The notes below the pieces were generated by a model. That model saw nothing but the letters and a program-made list of their open reading frames with translations. It searched no databases and had not been told where the DNA came from. Both the position numbers and the translations under genes were made by a program. A DNA stretch of 64,000 nt from Planctomycetota bacterium (GTDB lineage: Bacteria; Planctomycetota; Planctomycetia; Pirellulales; Pirellulaceae): positions 62,001-126,000 of the forward strand of contig JACNKX010000097.1 in assembly GCA_014381825.1 (NCBI GenBank). The letters run 5' to 3'. Below, one piece after another: positions 7,856 to 15,094 of this stretch (position 1 is the stretch's first letter; each line of letters begins with the position of its first letter).

Positions 7856-8572
7856 ATGCCCGACGAACCATTGCCAGAAGCAGCGTCCACGGCAGATTGC
7901 TGAGCGTCGACGACAGCTGATTCGCCGTGTGCGACAGAAGTTCAATCGAACGGCGACGTTCCCTCTGGCCGTGCGGAAGGCTTTGCCAGCTTCGGAGCCT
8001 TGCTGTCGGCCTTCATCGCATCGAGCTGATGCTGGTTGCCGCCCTTGTTGCTTCTGGGCGGAATCTCCGGTGCGGGGATGACGACATTCGTTAGCGACTA
8101 TCGACCTATCTTCATGGTCGTGACGTTTGGGTTTCTAGGGTTCGCTTTCTACTTCACATATCGTCCGCGACGTGCCACAACCGTCGGCAACGGCGGCGCA
8201 CCCGCCTCGCGTCGTTCAAGCATCATGACGTTCAACAAGGTCATGCTGTGGGCTGTAACCGTTTTCGCTGTGGTCTTTCTATTCTTTCCGCAAACGATGA
8301 CGGATCTCTTGGCATCTCCTGACGAGTTCACATCCGACATGGATCGCACCGTGATCAGCATCGAAGGCATGACGTGACACACGTGAGTGTCGAAAGCCGA
8401 AGAGGCTATCAAATTAGCACCGGGTGTGCTGGCAGTCAAAGTAGATTTTGAAAAACAACAAGCCACGATCGGCACAAAGTCTGGCAGTGCCGTGCCCACG
8501 AACGAGGTCTTTGCGGCTCTGAAGTCGATCGGCTATAGCGGCGACATCGTCGAAACTCGACCGCGCGAATGA
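7856..8572 (+). CDS. MerT-MerP fusion selenoprotein with four Sec codons (UGA 7901, 8027, 8375, 8384)
   Basis: The 238-residue frame starts at ATG 7856 behind AGAGGAG (7841-7847). It contains UGA at residues 16, 58, 174 and 177. Residues 43-145 match MerT: first membrane helix GALLSAFIASS-U-C-WLPPLLLLGG, in which UC replaces the vicinal CC of MerT; then DYRPIFMVVTFGFLGFAFYF; then a third helix VMLWAVTVFAVVFLFF. Residues ~163-235 match MerP: ISIEGMT-U-HT-U-VSKAEEAIKLAPGV, where U-x-x-U replaces CxxC, ending LKSIGYSGDIVE. The N-terminal DC-U-AST motif is an extra soft-metal site of unknown role. Three hairpins follow the UGAs. The stop at 8570-8572 is itself UGA, but it comes after a complete MerP domain. 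Predicted mercury-type ion uptake protein, with periplasmic or cytosolic MerP tail. Confidence 0.88.
7917..7937 (+). promoter_or_regulatory. SECIS-like hairpin for UGA 7901
   Basis: CUG (7917-7919) and UCGC (7922-7925) pair with GCGA and CAG (7931-7937) around the loop CGUGU, with an AU bulge. The loop begins 22 bases after the UGA, has G at position two and contains GU, as in the E. coli formate dehydrogenase element. This supports the otherwise isolated N-terminal UGA. Confidence 0.6.
8039..8061 (+). promoter_or_regulatory. SECIS-like hairpin for UGA 8027
   Basis: CCGCCC pairs perfectly with GGGCGG around an 11-base loop starting 15 bases after the UGA. The stem is strong; the loop is at the larger end of the permitted range. 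Confidence 0.5.
8392..8410 (+). promoter_or_regulatory. SECIS-like hairpin for UGA 8375/8384
   Basis: GA-AGCC pairs with GGCU-UC across an A/A mismatch, with the loop GAAGA starting with G. The loop begins 21 bases after the UGA at 8375 and 12 after that at 8384, so it may serve both codons of the UxxU motif. Confidence 0.55.
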
Positions 8573-8649
8573 TATCCGCACGACAACCGATCGGACGGTA
8601 ATCAGTCGGTCACCAGCGGTGTGTTCGTGTCTCAAATAGGTGACAACAA

Positions 8650-9630
8650 ATGACCAAGCTTCAGCTGGCAAGGCTCGTTTGGTTTACGAGCATTATCTCA
8701 ATCACGTTTGTGCACGGCGGTCGTGGTGAGACTGTAAAGCCGATCATGACGATCGAGGGCGGCGGGCCGATTACTTTCAGTCCGGACGGCAAACGTTTGG
8801 CCGGTGCTGTGCCTGGCAAGACTTGGCGACCCACGGACATAAAAATGTGGGAAGTCGCCACCGGCAAGGAAGTGTTGACGATGGCAGGTCACACCAGCAA
8901 TATTTGGAAAATGTCGTTCAGCCCCGACGGCAAGCGTTTGGTCAGCAATGAAAACTACGCAGTCAAGTTCTGGGATCTCGAGGCGGCGAAGGAGATCCGA
9001 ACGTTCAAAATGTCTGCGTTTACGCGCTCCGTGGTGTTTACTAACGAAGGAAAGTACATTGCCACGGGAGATGACAACGGAAGATTAGTTCTGTGGGATA
9101 TCGAGGCGGCTCGGAAGGTCCGTGCCGTGGCTGCGCATACCGACTGGATCGTCGATCTCGCGGTCAGCCCCGACGGCCAGCAACTGGCTACCGCAAGTAT
9201 CGATCGAACGGCCAAGCTGTGGGATTTGAACACCGGTAAGGCGATTAGTACCCTGCGCGGGCACGATTGGTATCTGAGCAGCCTAGCCATGGGTCCTCAA
9301 GGAAAAAGGCTCGTGACCGGTGCCGACGACACGACGGCAAAGATTTGGGATTTGGAAACTGGCTCGGAGTTGTTCACACTACGTGGCCACATCGATTGGG
9401 TGCGTCGCGTCGCCTTTAGTCCAGACGGCAAGTGGATTGCCACCAGCAGTAACGACAAGACAGTCAAACTCTGGGATGCCTCGACGGGAAAAGAGGTATT
9501 TACGATCGCTGCTCACAGCGACGAAGTCTACGGCGTCAAGTTCAGCCCTGACGGACGACTGCTGGCCACCGCCAGTCGAGACGGCGTCATCAAGCTGTGG
9601 AACGTGCAATCGTTTGTTGGTGCGGATTAG
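8650..9630 (+). CDS. Secreted WD40-repeat protein
   Basis: A 326-residue protein with an N-terminal signal peptide (to about residue 26, GGRGE). It then consists of seven WD40 blades, each with the GH...(W/K)xxxFSPDGkrL...D.t.klWd pattern, for example HIDWVRRVAFSPDGKWIA and HSDEVYGVKFSPDGRLLA. AGGTGA precedes the ATG by eight bases. The gene starts 77 bases after the MerT-MerP fusion on the same strand, so it may be the last gene of the cluster, although no Sec codon occurs in it. A single seven-bladed propeller with no catalytic domain normally serves as a protein-interaction platform; here it would act outside the cytoplasm. Link to metal handling is by position only. Confidence 0.75.
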   Translation: MTKLQLARLVWFTSIISITFVHGGRGETVKPIMTIEGGGPITFSPDGKRLAGAVPGKTWRPTDIKMWEVATGKEVLTMAGHTSNIWKMSFSPDGKRLVSNENYAVKFWDLEAAKEIRTFKMSAFTRSVVFTNEGKYIATGDDNGRLVLWDIEAARKVRAVAAHTDWIVDLAVSPDGQQLATASIDRTAKLWDLNTGKAISTLRGHDWYLSSLAMGPQGKRLVTGADDTTAKIWDLETGSELFTLRGHIDWVRRVAFSPDGKWIATSSNDKTVKLWDASTGKEVFTIAAHSDEVYGVKFSPDGRLLATASRDGVIKLWNVQSFVGAD

Positions 9631-9882
9631 CATGGATCGCGCGCGGTAACGGTATTGTGGGCCGAGCGGCGTTACGATTTATAGATTCGGCGTAATCGTT
9701 ACGATCGGACCAGACCGCTGATGGCTCCCTCGTTTCTGGGCCTCTCGGATGGATAAATCGGCAGAATCGGTCGATTGCACATATCGAGACAAACCGTGCC
9801 ATCGATTCGTTCGAAATGAACCGGCGAATTGTCGGCAGCATGGCGGCGAGTGGGCAATCGCCAATCCGCGAGAGAAGCAGAT

Positions 9883-12126
9883 ATGGCTCGAACTGCTATC
9901 AACACGTTTTGCATGGCTCGTAGCCTGACCATGGAATATCGAATTGGCGCGACAACCTTCATGGCCGGCAGTTTGCTGGTGGCGGGGGCATTGGCCCTCT
10001 GCGCGTTGCCAACCCCTGTCCGCGCGGAACCGCCACCATTCGCCTACGATTCGGCACGAGAACGGCCCTTCCGAACGCCCGCTGTCACGATTCGCTACCA
10101 AGAACCGCCCCCTGAAGTGCCCGCCAATCCAGCCGATGTCGAGCCGCCAGCGCTTGAGCTGCTTGACCTGTCGATCGAGGAGTTGTCGCAGACACAAGTT
10201 CGCGTTCCGGCTCTGGAACAGGAAGTGACGACCGTTTCCCGTCAGGAAAGCACCGTCGGCCGGTCGCCAGTGGCTGTGTTCGTGGTCACACAGGAGATGA
10301 TCCGCCGCTCGGGCGCGACGAGCATCCCGGAAGTGCTCCGCATGGTGCCAGGTCTGCAGGTCGTGCGAATCGACTCGAACAAGTGGTCGGTCACGGTGCG
10401 CGGGTTCGCCGACCGGTTCTTTAACCGGTTCCTGCTGGTGCAAATTGACGGGCGCGCCGTCTACCAAGTGATCAATTCGACTGTTTCCTGGGATGCCGTC
10501 GATGTGATGCTGGAAGACGTGGAACGGATTGAAGTGGTCCGTGGCCCTGGTGCGACCGTTTGGGGAGCTAACGCCGTGAACGGGATCATCAACATCATCA
10601 CCAAGCGGGCTGCGGACACACAGGGCGGCCTCATCTCCAGCGGTGGTGGCACCGAGGAGCGTGGCTTCACCTCGTTTCGCTATGGCGGCAACAACGGTTC
10701 GGACCTGAACTACCGTGTCTACGGCAAGTGGTTCGACCGTGACAACGGGTTCAATGCGAACGGCGATGCCCAAGACGACTGGCGCGCGGGTCGGGGAGGG
10801 TTTCGCATGGACTGGACCCCGACCGAGTGCGACACGATCACGCTGCAAGGCGAAATCTTCGAGGTCCACTCCGGCCGTCGCGATTTCCTTCGACCATTGA
10901 CGACTGGACCGGATTTCTTCTTCACCAACACGGAAGATGAGATTACGGACGGCGGGCATTTGCTGTCTCGCTGGAGTCGCGACTTAGGCGACGACAGCGG
11001 TTGGTCGTTACAGGCATATTACGACCGTTTCGACCGCAGGAGCACCAACCAGATTATCGACGCCTCGATCGACACGTACGACGTTGACTTCCAAAACCAT
11101 TTCCAGCTGGGCTGCAACCACAAGGTCGTCTGGGGCGCTGGGTATCGGTTCTACGACCTCCATTTTCACCCCAGTGGATTCGACGGCGGCTTCCATGTGA
11201 ATGCGAGCGATGAGACGGTCGACCTTAACCGCGTCTCGGCGTTTGTGCAGGACGAGATGACGCTGCGGCCGGACGAGTTGTTCTTGACGATGGGCATTAA
11301 ACTGAGCCACAACGACTTCTCGAACTTTGAGTACCAGCCAACCGCCCGCTTGCTGTGGGCGCCCGATGAGCAGCAGGCTGCTTGGGCTTCGTTCTCCCGC
11401 GCCGTACGGACGCCCGCCTACGCCGAGCACTTCAGTCGAATCACAGGAGTCGCCGGGCCCGGCACGTCCTTCTTCACAGCTTTCCCGAATCAGGAATTCG
11501 ACTCCGAGGAGATGTTCGCCTACGAGTTGGGTTATCGGGCACAACCGACCGACGCGTTTTCTTGGGACCTAGCGATGTTTTACAACAAGTATGACGATCT
11601 CTTGGTCCGCCGCCTCACTCCGGTCCCGTTGATGCCTATCGTCGTTTTGCCTACCTTTCCGGTTACAACATTCAACGGCATGGACGGCGAGACGTACGGC
11701 GTCGAGCTGTCTGGGACGCTGGACGTGACCGATAGCTGGCAGTTGTACGGCCAGTACACGTTTCTGCGAATGCAGCTCCATGCCGACAACCCGGTGGACG
11801 CTGCCGCTGAGGCTGCCACTGAAGGCCTCAGCCCGCACAACCAGGTCTATCTGATGTCGTCCTGGGATATGGGGTGCAACTGGGAGTTGGACTTGATCGG
11901 CCGCTACGTGGACATCTTGCCGCAGTTCGTCGACGTGCCCAGCTACATCGCATTAGATCTTCGTTTGGGCTGGTATCCGAGCGAGAATCTCGAGCTGTCG
12001 GTCGTCGGCCAGAACCTGACTGATCCCCATCATCCGGAGTTCGGCAGTACCGGTGCTGGCACTCTAAGGTCCCCAACGGTCGAGTTACAGCGGGGCGTGT
12101 ACGGGATGCTGCGGTACAAATGGTAA
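9883..12126 (+). CDS. TonB-dependent outer-membrane receptor
   Basis: The start at ATG 9883 is chosen because AGAGAAG lies five bases upstream; the frame is open to 9829 and a later ATG at 9931 gives a more compact signal peptide (cleavage at VRA-E). The 747-residue product has a short conserved leader, LDLSIEELSQTQV, followed by the plug domain: SVAV-like FVVTQEMIRRSGATSIPEVLRMVPGL, VRGF and LVQIDGRAVY. The hallmark DVERIEVVRGPGATVWGANAVNGIINIITK marks the end of the plug. The C-terminal barrel ends in an aromatic residue (RYKW), as required for BAM-dependent assembly. The leader and plug resemble the vitamin B12/colicin type receptors that are common next to YfiR-like proteins and sensor kinases. 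The ligand is unknown. Confidence 0.88.
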   Translation: MARTAINTFCMARSLTMEYRIGATTFMAGSLLVAGALALCALPTPVRAEPPPFAYDSARERPFRTPAVTIRYQEPPPEVPANPADVEPPALELLDLSIEELSQTQVRVPALEQEVTTVSRQESTVGRSPVAVFVVTQEMIRRSGATSIPEVLRMVPGLQVVRIDSNKWSVTVRGFADRFFNRFLLVQIDGRAVYQVINSTVSWDAVDVMLEDVERIEVVRGPGATVWGANAVNGIINIITKRAADTQGGLISSGGGTEERGFTSFRYGGNNGSDLNYRVYGKWFDRDNGFNANGDAQDDWRAGRGGFRMDWTPTECDTITLQGEIFEVHSGRRDFLRPLTTGPDFFFTNTEDEITDGGHLLSRWSRDLGDDSGWSLQAYYDRFDRRSTNQIIDASIDTYDVDFQNHFQLGCNHKVVWGAGYRFYDLHFHPSGFDGGFHVNASDETVDLNRVSAFVQDEMTLRPDELFLTMGIKLSHNDFSNFEYQPTARLLWAPDEQQAAWASFSRAVRTPAYAEHFSRITGVAGPGTSFFTAFPNQEFDSEEMFAYELGYRAQPTDAFSWDLAMFYNKYDDLLVRRLTPVPLMPIVVLPTFPVTTFNGMDGETYGVELSGTLDVTDSWQLYGQYTFLRMQLHADNPVDAAAEAATEGLSPHNQVYLMSSWDMGCNWELDLIGRYVDILPQFVDVPSYIALDLRLGWYPSENLELSVVGQNLTDPHHPEFGSTGAGTLRSPTVELQRGVYGMLRYKW

Positions 12127-12193
12127 ACCAATCTCGTCACGGATGGGGCTGCGATGGCTGCTCGAGACTACAACCGCACTGTGAATGGGAACT

Positions 12194-12319
12194 CTGGCCA
12201 TCGGCGGCTAAAACCTGCTCGACGGCAGCCAGTTGGATTTCGGCACCGATTTTCTCGCCGGCAACCCGCTGGTAGAAGTCCAGCGGAGCGTGTACGGTCA
12301 AGTCACTTATCAGTGGTAA
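12194..12319 (+). pseudogene. Decayed C-terminal tail of a second TonB receptor
   Basis: Between the receptor stop and the YfiR gene a frame reads LAIGG-stop-NLLDG...GNPLVEVQRSVYGQVTYQW-stop. It aligns with the end of the intact receptor next door (LSVVGQNLTDP...PTVELQRGVYGMLRYKW). The Gln codon of the GQNL motif has become TAA (12209-12211). Only about 40 codons survive. It is probably what remains of a tandem receptor duplicate after deletion, or the trace of a recombination that replaced the receptor. Confidence 0.6.
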
Positions 12320-12335
12320 TGTGAGACAGTTACAG

Positions 12336-12908
12336 ATGACTCGCAACATCCTGCTGACGTTGATCGTGTGCGGCGTCTGGCTGGCGACCAGCGTCTGTAA
12401 CGCGCAAACGCCAGTCAAGGACGAGCGGCAAGTCAAAGCGACTTACTTGTATTTCTTCAGCCAGTACGGCACGTGGCCGGAAAATGCCGTTCCGGATGCC
12501 CAAGGTCAGTTTATCGTAGGATTATTGGGTCCCGATCCTTTTGGTGGCTACTTCGACGCCTTGAAGGGAAAGACTGTGGCGGGCGGCAAGATCAAGATTG
12601 AGATTCGTCGCTTTGAATCGTCGAATGACTACAAACCATGCCATTTGGTTTTCATTTCGCCGGAGGCTGCGGACAACGGAGAAGGCACGGCCGAGCAGCG
12701 GCTGGCCGGATTGCTAAAGAAACGCAACCCGCACGTGATGATCGTCTCTGACTCACCGGGACTGGCGACAGCGGGAGCGATGATCAACAACTTCATCGCC
12801 GCTGACGGGAGGGTGCATTTGGAAATCAATCGCGCCGAGATGCAAAAGCAAGGGCTGGACATGAGCCCCAAGGTACTGCAGTTGTCCATCGTGCATCTGG
12901 TGCCCTAA
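12336..12908 (+). CDS. YfiR-like periplasmic protein (DUF4154)
   Basis: A 190-residue secreted protein; the signal peptide ends near CNA-Q. The DUF4154 signature is clear: VKATYLYFFSQYGTWPE at the mature N-terminus, FIVGLLGPDPFGGYFDALKGKTV, CHLVFISPEA, VMIVSDSPGLATAGAMINNFI, and the terminal HLEINRAEMQKQGLDMSPKVLQL. YfiR of Pseudomonas is a periplasmic repressor of the diguanylate cyclase YfiN. In many bacteria members of this family stand instead between a TonB receptor and a CHASE8-type kinase, as here, and probably relay an outer-membrane signal to it. A GTG at 12321 is an alternative start; ATG 12336 gives the better signal peptide. No strong ribosome binding site is seen for either. Confidence 0.85.
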   Translation: MTRNILLTLIVCGVWLATSVCNAQTPVKDERQVKATYLYFFSQYGTWPENAVPDAQGQFIVGLLGPDPFGGYFDALKGKTVAGGKIKIEIRRFESSNDYKPCHLVFISPEAADNGEGTAEQRLAGLLKKRNPHVMIVSDSPGLATAGAMINNFIAADGRVHLEINRAEMQKQGLDMSPKVLQLSIVHLVP

Positions 12909-13075
12909 TTGGTACTACCGCGCAAAGTGGTGAGATTCTCGGTTCACTACTCGCGAGTGCCGATAGGGATCAGTTAGAATAGATCGCGCTCCAGCGGTCG
13001 CCAGCATTTGACGATCGGGTAGCGAGGTAGGCGAGCGGACGCCTGCCCCGGTCGAATCTCAGGTATCGTGCGGCC

Positions 13076-14635
13076 ATGCGTCCGTTTCGCAATGCTCCCA
13101 TTCGTGTTAAGCTCACGTTGCTCCTGGTGGGCGTCGTGAGTATTGCGCTGTTGCTGTCTTATGCGGTTTTTGTCGTTAACGACGTCCGCATGATCCAAGA
13201 GGCGACGCGCAATCACTTGTCGGCGCTGGCGGATGTCGTCGGGAGTAACACGACCGCCGCGCTGAACTTCACGAATGCCGAAAGCGCCGCGGAGGTCTTG
13301 GGATCCCTGAAGTTGGAACCCACCGTCGTCTACGCTCGGCTGTATGATGAACGGGGTGATCCGTTTGCCGAGTACCCCGGGCCGACGGGAGTTCACAGGA
13401 CGCCTCCACCGCTGCCCGCTGGTGAAACATTTTTGACCCAGGACGGCTATCTGCACGTGTTCCAACCGATCATGCAGGAAGGCCAATCGATTGGCACGAT
13501 TTATTTGCAGGCTTCCCGCGCCGCGCTGTACGGCCAGTTGCGTCAGTACGCGATCATCGTCGTCGCCGGGATGTCCCTTAGTTTGGCGATCATGGTCGTG
13601 GTGGCCACGCGGTTGCAGCGTGTGATCTCCCGACCGATTCAGCATCTGGTCGATGCCGCACAAACGGTCTCCGCCAAGGCGGACTATTCCACGCGCGTGA
13701 TGAAAGAAAGCGACGACGAACTCGGCGTGCTCTGCGAGGCGTTTAACTCGATGTTGTCGCAGATTCAGCAGCGCGACGCCGAACTGGCCCAGCATCGCCA
13801 GAATCTGGAACAGCTCGTGCAAGAACGGACGCAAAGCTTGGAACACAAAACGGCAGAGTTGGAAGACTCGAACAGCGAACTGATCCGCAGCAATACAGAG
13901 TTGCAACAATTCGCCTTCATCGCCTCGCACGATTTGCAGGAGCCGCTCCGCAAAGTGCAAGCATTCGGCGATTTGCTGGTGAACAAGTACCAAGACAAAA
14001 TCGATGACGAAGGACGTGACTATCTGAAACGCATGCAAACCGCAGCCACGCGGATGCGGGCGTTGATCGATGGTTTGCTGAGCTATTCCCGCATCGCGTC
14101 GAAGGGCCAGCCTTTCACGTCCGTCAATCTTCATTCCGTCTTGCAAAATGTGTTGAGCGATCTGGAGTCGCGAATCGAACAGACCGGCGGTAAAGTCGAA
14201 TGCGACGGGCTGCCCACGATTGAGGCGGACGCGTTGCAGATGCAACAGTTGCTCCAGAACCTGATCGGCAACGGATTGAAGTTTTGCCATCCCGACGTGC
14301 CCCCGTTGGTGACGATCCGAAGCCGCCCCTATCGCAACAACGGCCAGTCGCGCAGATCGACGTCGGGGCTGGCCAGCGAGGAGTGCGAGATCACCGTGCA
14401 GGACAACGGCGTCGGCTTCGATCAGCAATTTGCCGAGCGCATGTTCCAGCCGTTCCAGCGTCTGCACGGACGCGACCAATTCGAAGGGACCGGCATGGGG
14501 CTGGCCATCTGTCGCAAGATCGTGGAACGCCACGGCGGCCGCATTTCCGGCACCAGCCCCCCTGGACAGGGTGCGGCGTTCGTGATCACACTGCCAGTCA
14601 CCCAATCTTTCCGAACTACGGGAACCAAGTCATGA
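13076..14635 (+). CDS. Membrane sensor histidine kinase (CHASE8-like, HAMP, HisKA, HATPase)
   Basis: A 519-residue kinase. A first membrane helix at ~14-34 is followed by a periplasmic ~125-residue domain of CHASE8 type (NTTAALNFTNAESAAEVLGSL, typical of YfiN/YfiR partners). A second helix at ~160-182 leads to HAMP and a coiled coil rich in Glu and Leu (~235-280). The dimerisation/phosphoacceptor helix FIASHDLQEPLRK carries H285, of the phytochrome-like HisKA subclass. The ATP-binding domain shows NLIGNGLKF, DNGVGFD, FQRLHGRDQFEGTGMGLAI and G-rich PPGQGAAF. Its stop overlaps the start of the response regulator (ATGA). The YfiR-like protein upstream is its probable periplasmic input. Confidence 0.9.
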   Translation: MRPFRNAPIRVKLTLLLVGVVSIALLLSYAVFVVNDVRMIQEATRNHLSALADVVGSNTTAALNFTNAESAAEVLGSLKLEPTVVYARLYDERGDPFAEYPGPTGVHRTPPPLPAGETFLTQDGYLHVFQPIMQEGQSIGTIYLQASRAALYGQLRQYAIIVVAGMSLSLAIMVVVATRLQRVISRPIQHLVDAAQTVSAKADYSTRVMKESDDELGVLCEAFNSMLSQIQQRDAELAQHRQNLEQLVQERTQSLEHKTAELEDSNSELIRSNTELQQFAFIASHDLQEPLRKVQAFGDLLVNKYQDKIDDEGRDYLKRMQTAATRMRALIDGLLSYSRIASKGQPFTSVNLHSVLQNVLSDLESRIEQTGGKVECDGLPTIEADALQMQQLLQNLIGNGLKFCHPDVPPLVTIRSRPYRNNGQSRRSTSGLASEECEITVQDNGVGFDQQFAERMFQPFQRLHGRDQFEGTGMGLAICRKIVERHGGRISGTSPPGQGAAFVITLPVTQSFRTTGTKS

Positions 14636-15090
14636 ATCAACACCCTGAATCGATCGTCATTCTGATGGCGGAAGACGATCCGGATGACCGGATGCTGACA
14701 CGGCAGGCGTTCAAGGACCAACGTTTGGCGAACGATTTGCGCATCGTCGAGGACGGTGCCGAGTTGATGGACTTTTTGCATCGGCGCGGCAAGTACACCG
14801 ATCCTGACATTTCACCCCGGCCGGGATTGATCCTGTTGGACCTGAACATGCCCAAGCTGGACGGTCGCGAGGCGCTGGCTCAAATCAAAGCCGATCGGAG
14901 TCTCCGGCATATTCCCGTCGTGATTCTCACGACCTCGAAGGCCGAGGAAGACGTGTTCGCGTCCTACGATCACGGCGCGAGTTCCTACATCACGAAGCCC
15001 GTGTCGTTCGACGGACTGGCGGAGGTCGTGAAAGTCTTGGGGAAGTACTGGTTCGAAATCGTGGAATTGCCAAACGACTCCGAGACGTAG
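14632..15090 (+). CDS. Single-domain response regulator (Rcp1-type)
   Basis: 152 residues forming only a receiver domain: acidic pair EDD at ~14-16, phosphoacceptor D70 in [15 protein letters not shown] in [12 protein letters not shown] and K in [11 protein letters not shown]. The long insert between beta-2 and beta-3 ([17 protein letters not shown]) is typical of the Rcp1-like regulators that pair with phytochrome-type kinases such as the one upstream. The start overlaps the kinase stop by four bases and the gene ends four bases before the next start, so all three signalling genes are translationally coupled. With no output domain, it must act by protein contact or as a phosphoryl shuttle to the hybrid kinase. 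Confidence 0.9.
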   Translation: MNQHPESIVILMAEDDPDDRMLTRQAFKDQRLANDLRIVEDGAELMDFLHRRGKYTDPDISPRPGLILLDLNMPKLDGREALAQIKADRSLRHIPVVILTTSKAEEDVFASYDHGASSYITKPVSFDGLAEVVKVLGKYWFEIVELPNDSET

Positions 15091-15094
15091 TGTC

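Noticed and set aside
8036-8572. Two independent short genes, 8036-8377 and 8387-8572
   Set aside because: Both are in one frame with the ATG at 7856 and match consecutive parts of MerT and MerP; the breaks are Sec codons, not gene boundaries.
2142-8572. Pseudogenes or sequencing errors as explanation of the UGAs
   Set aside because: All interruptions are UGA, none UAA or UAG, none is a frameshift, and almost all lie at metal or redox Cys positions with hairpins behind them; decay would not be so selective.
8570-8652. Further read-through of the UGA that ends the MerT-MerP fusion
   Set aside because: The MerP domain is complete at this point, the following 26 codons resemble nothing, and no strong hairpin follows.
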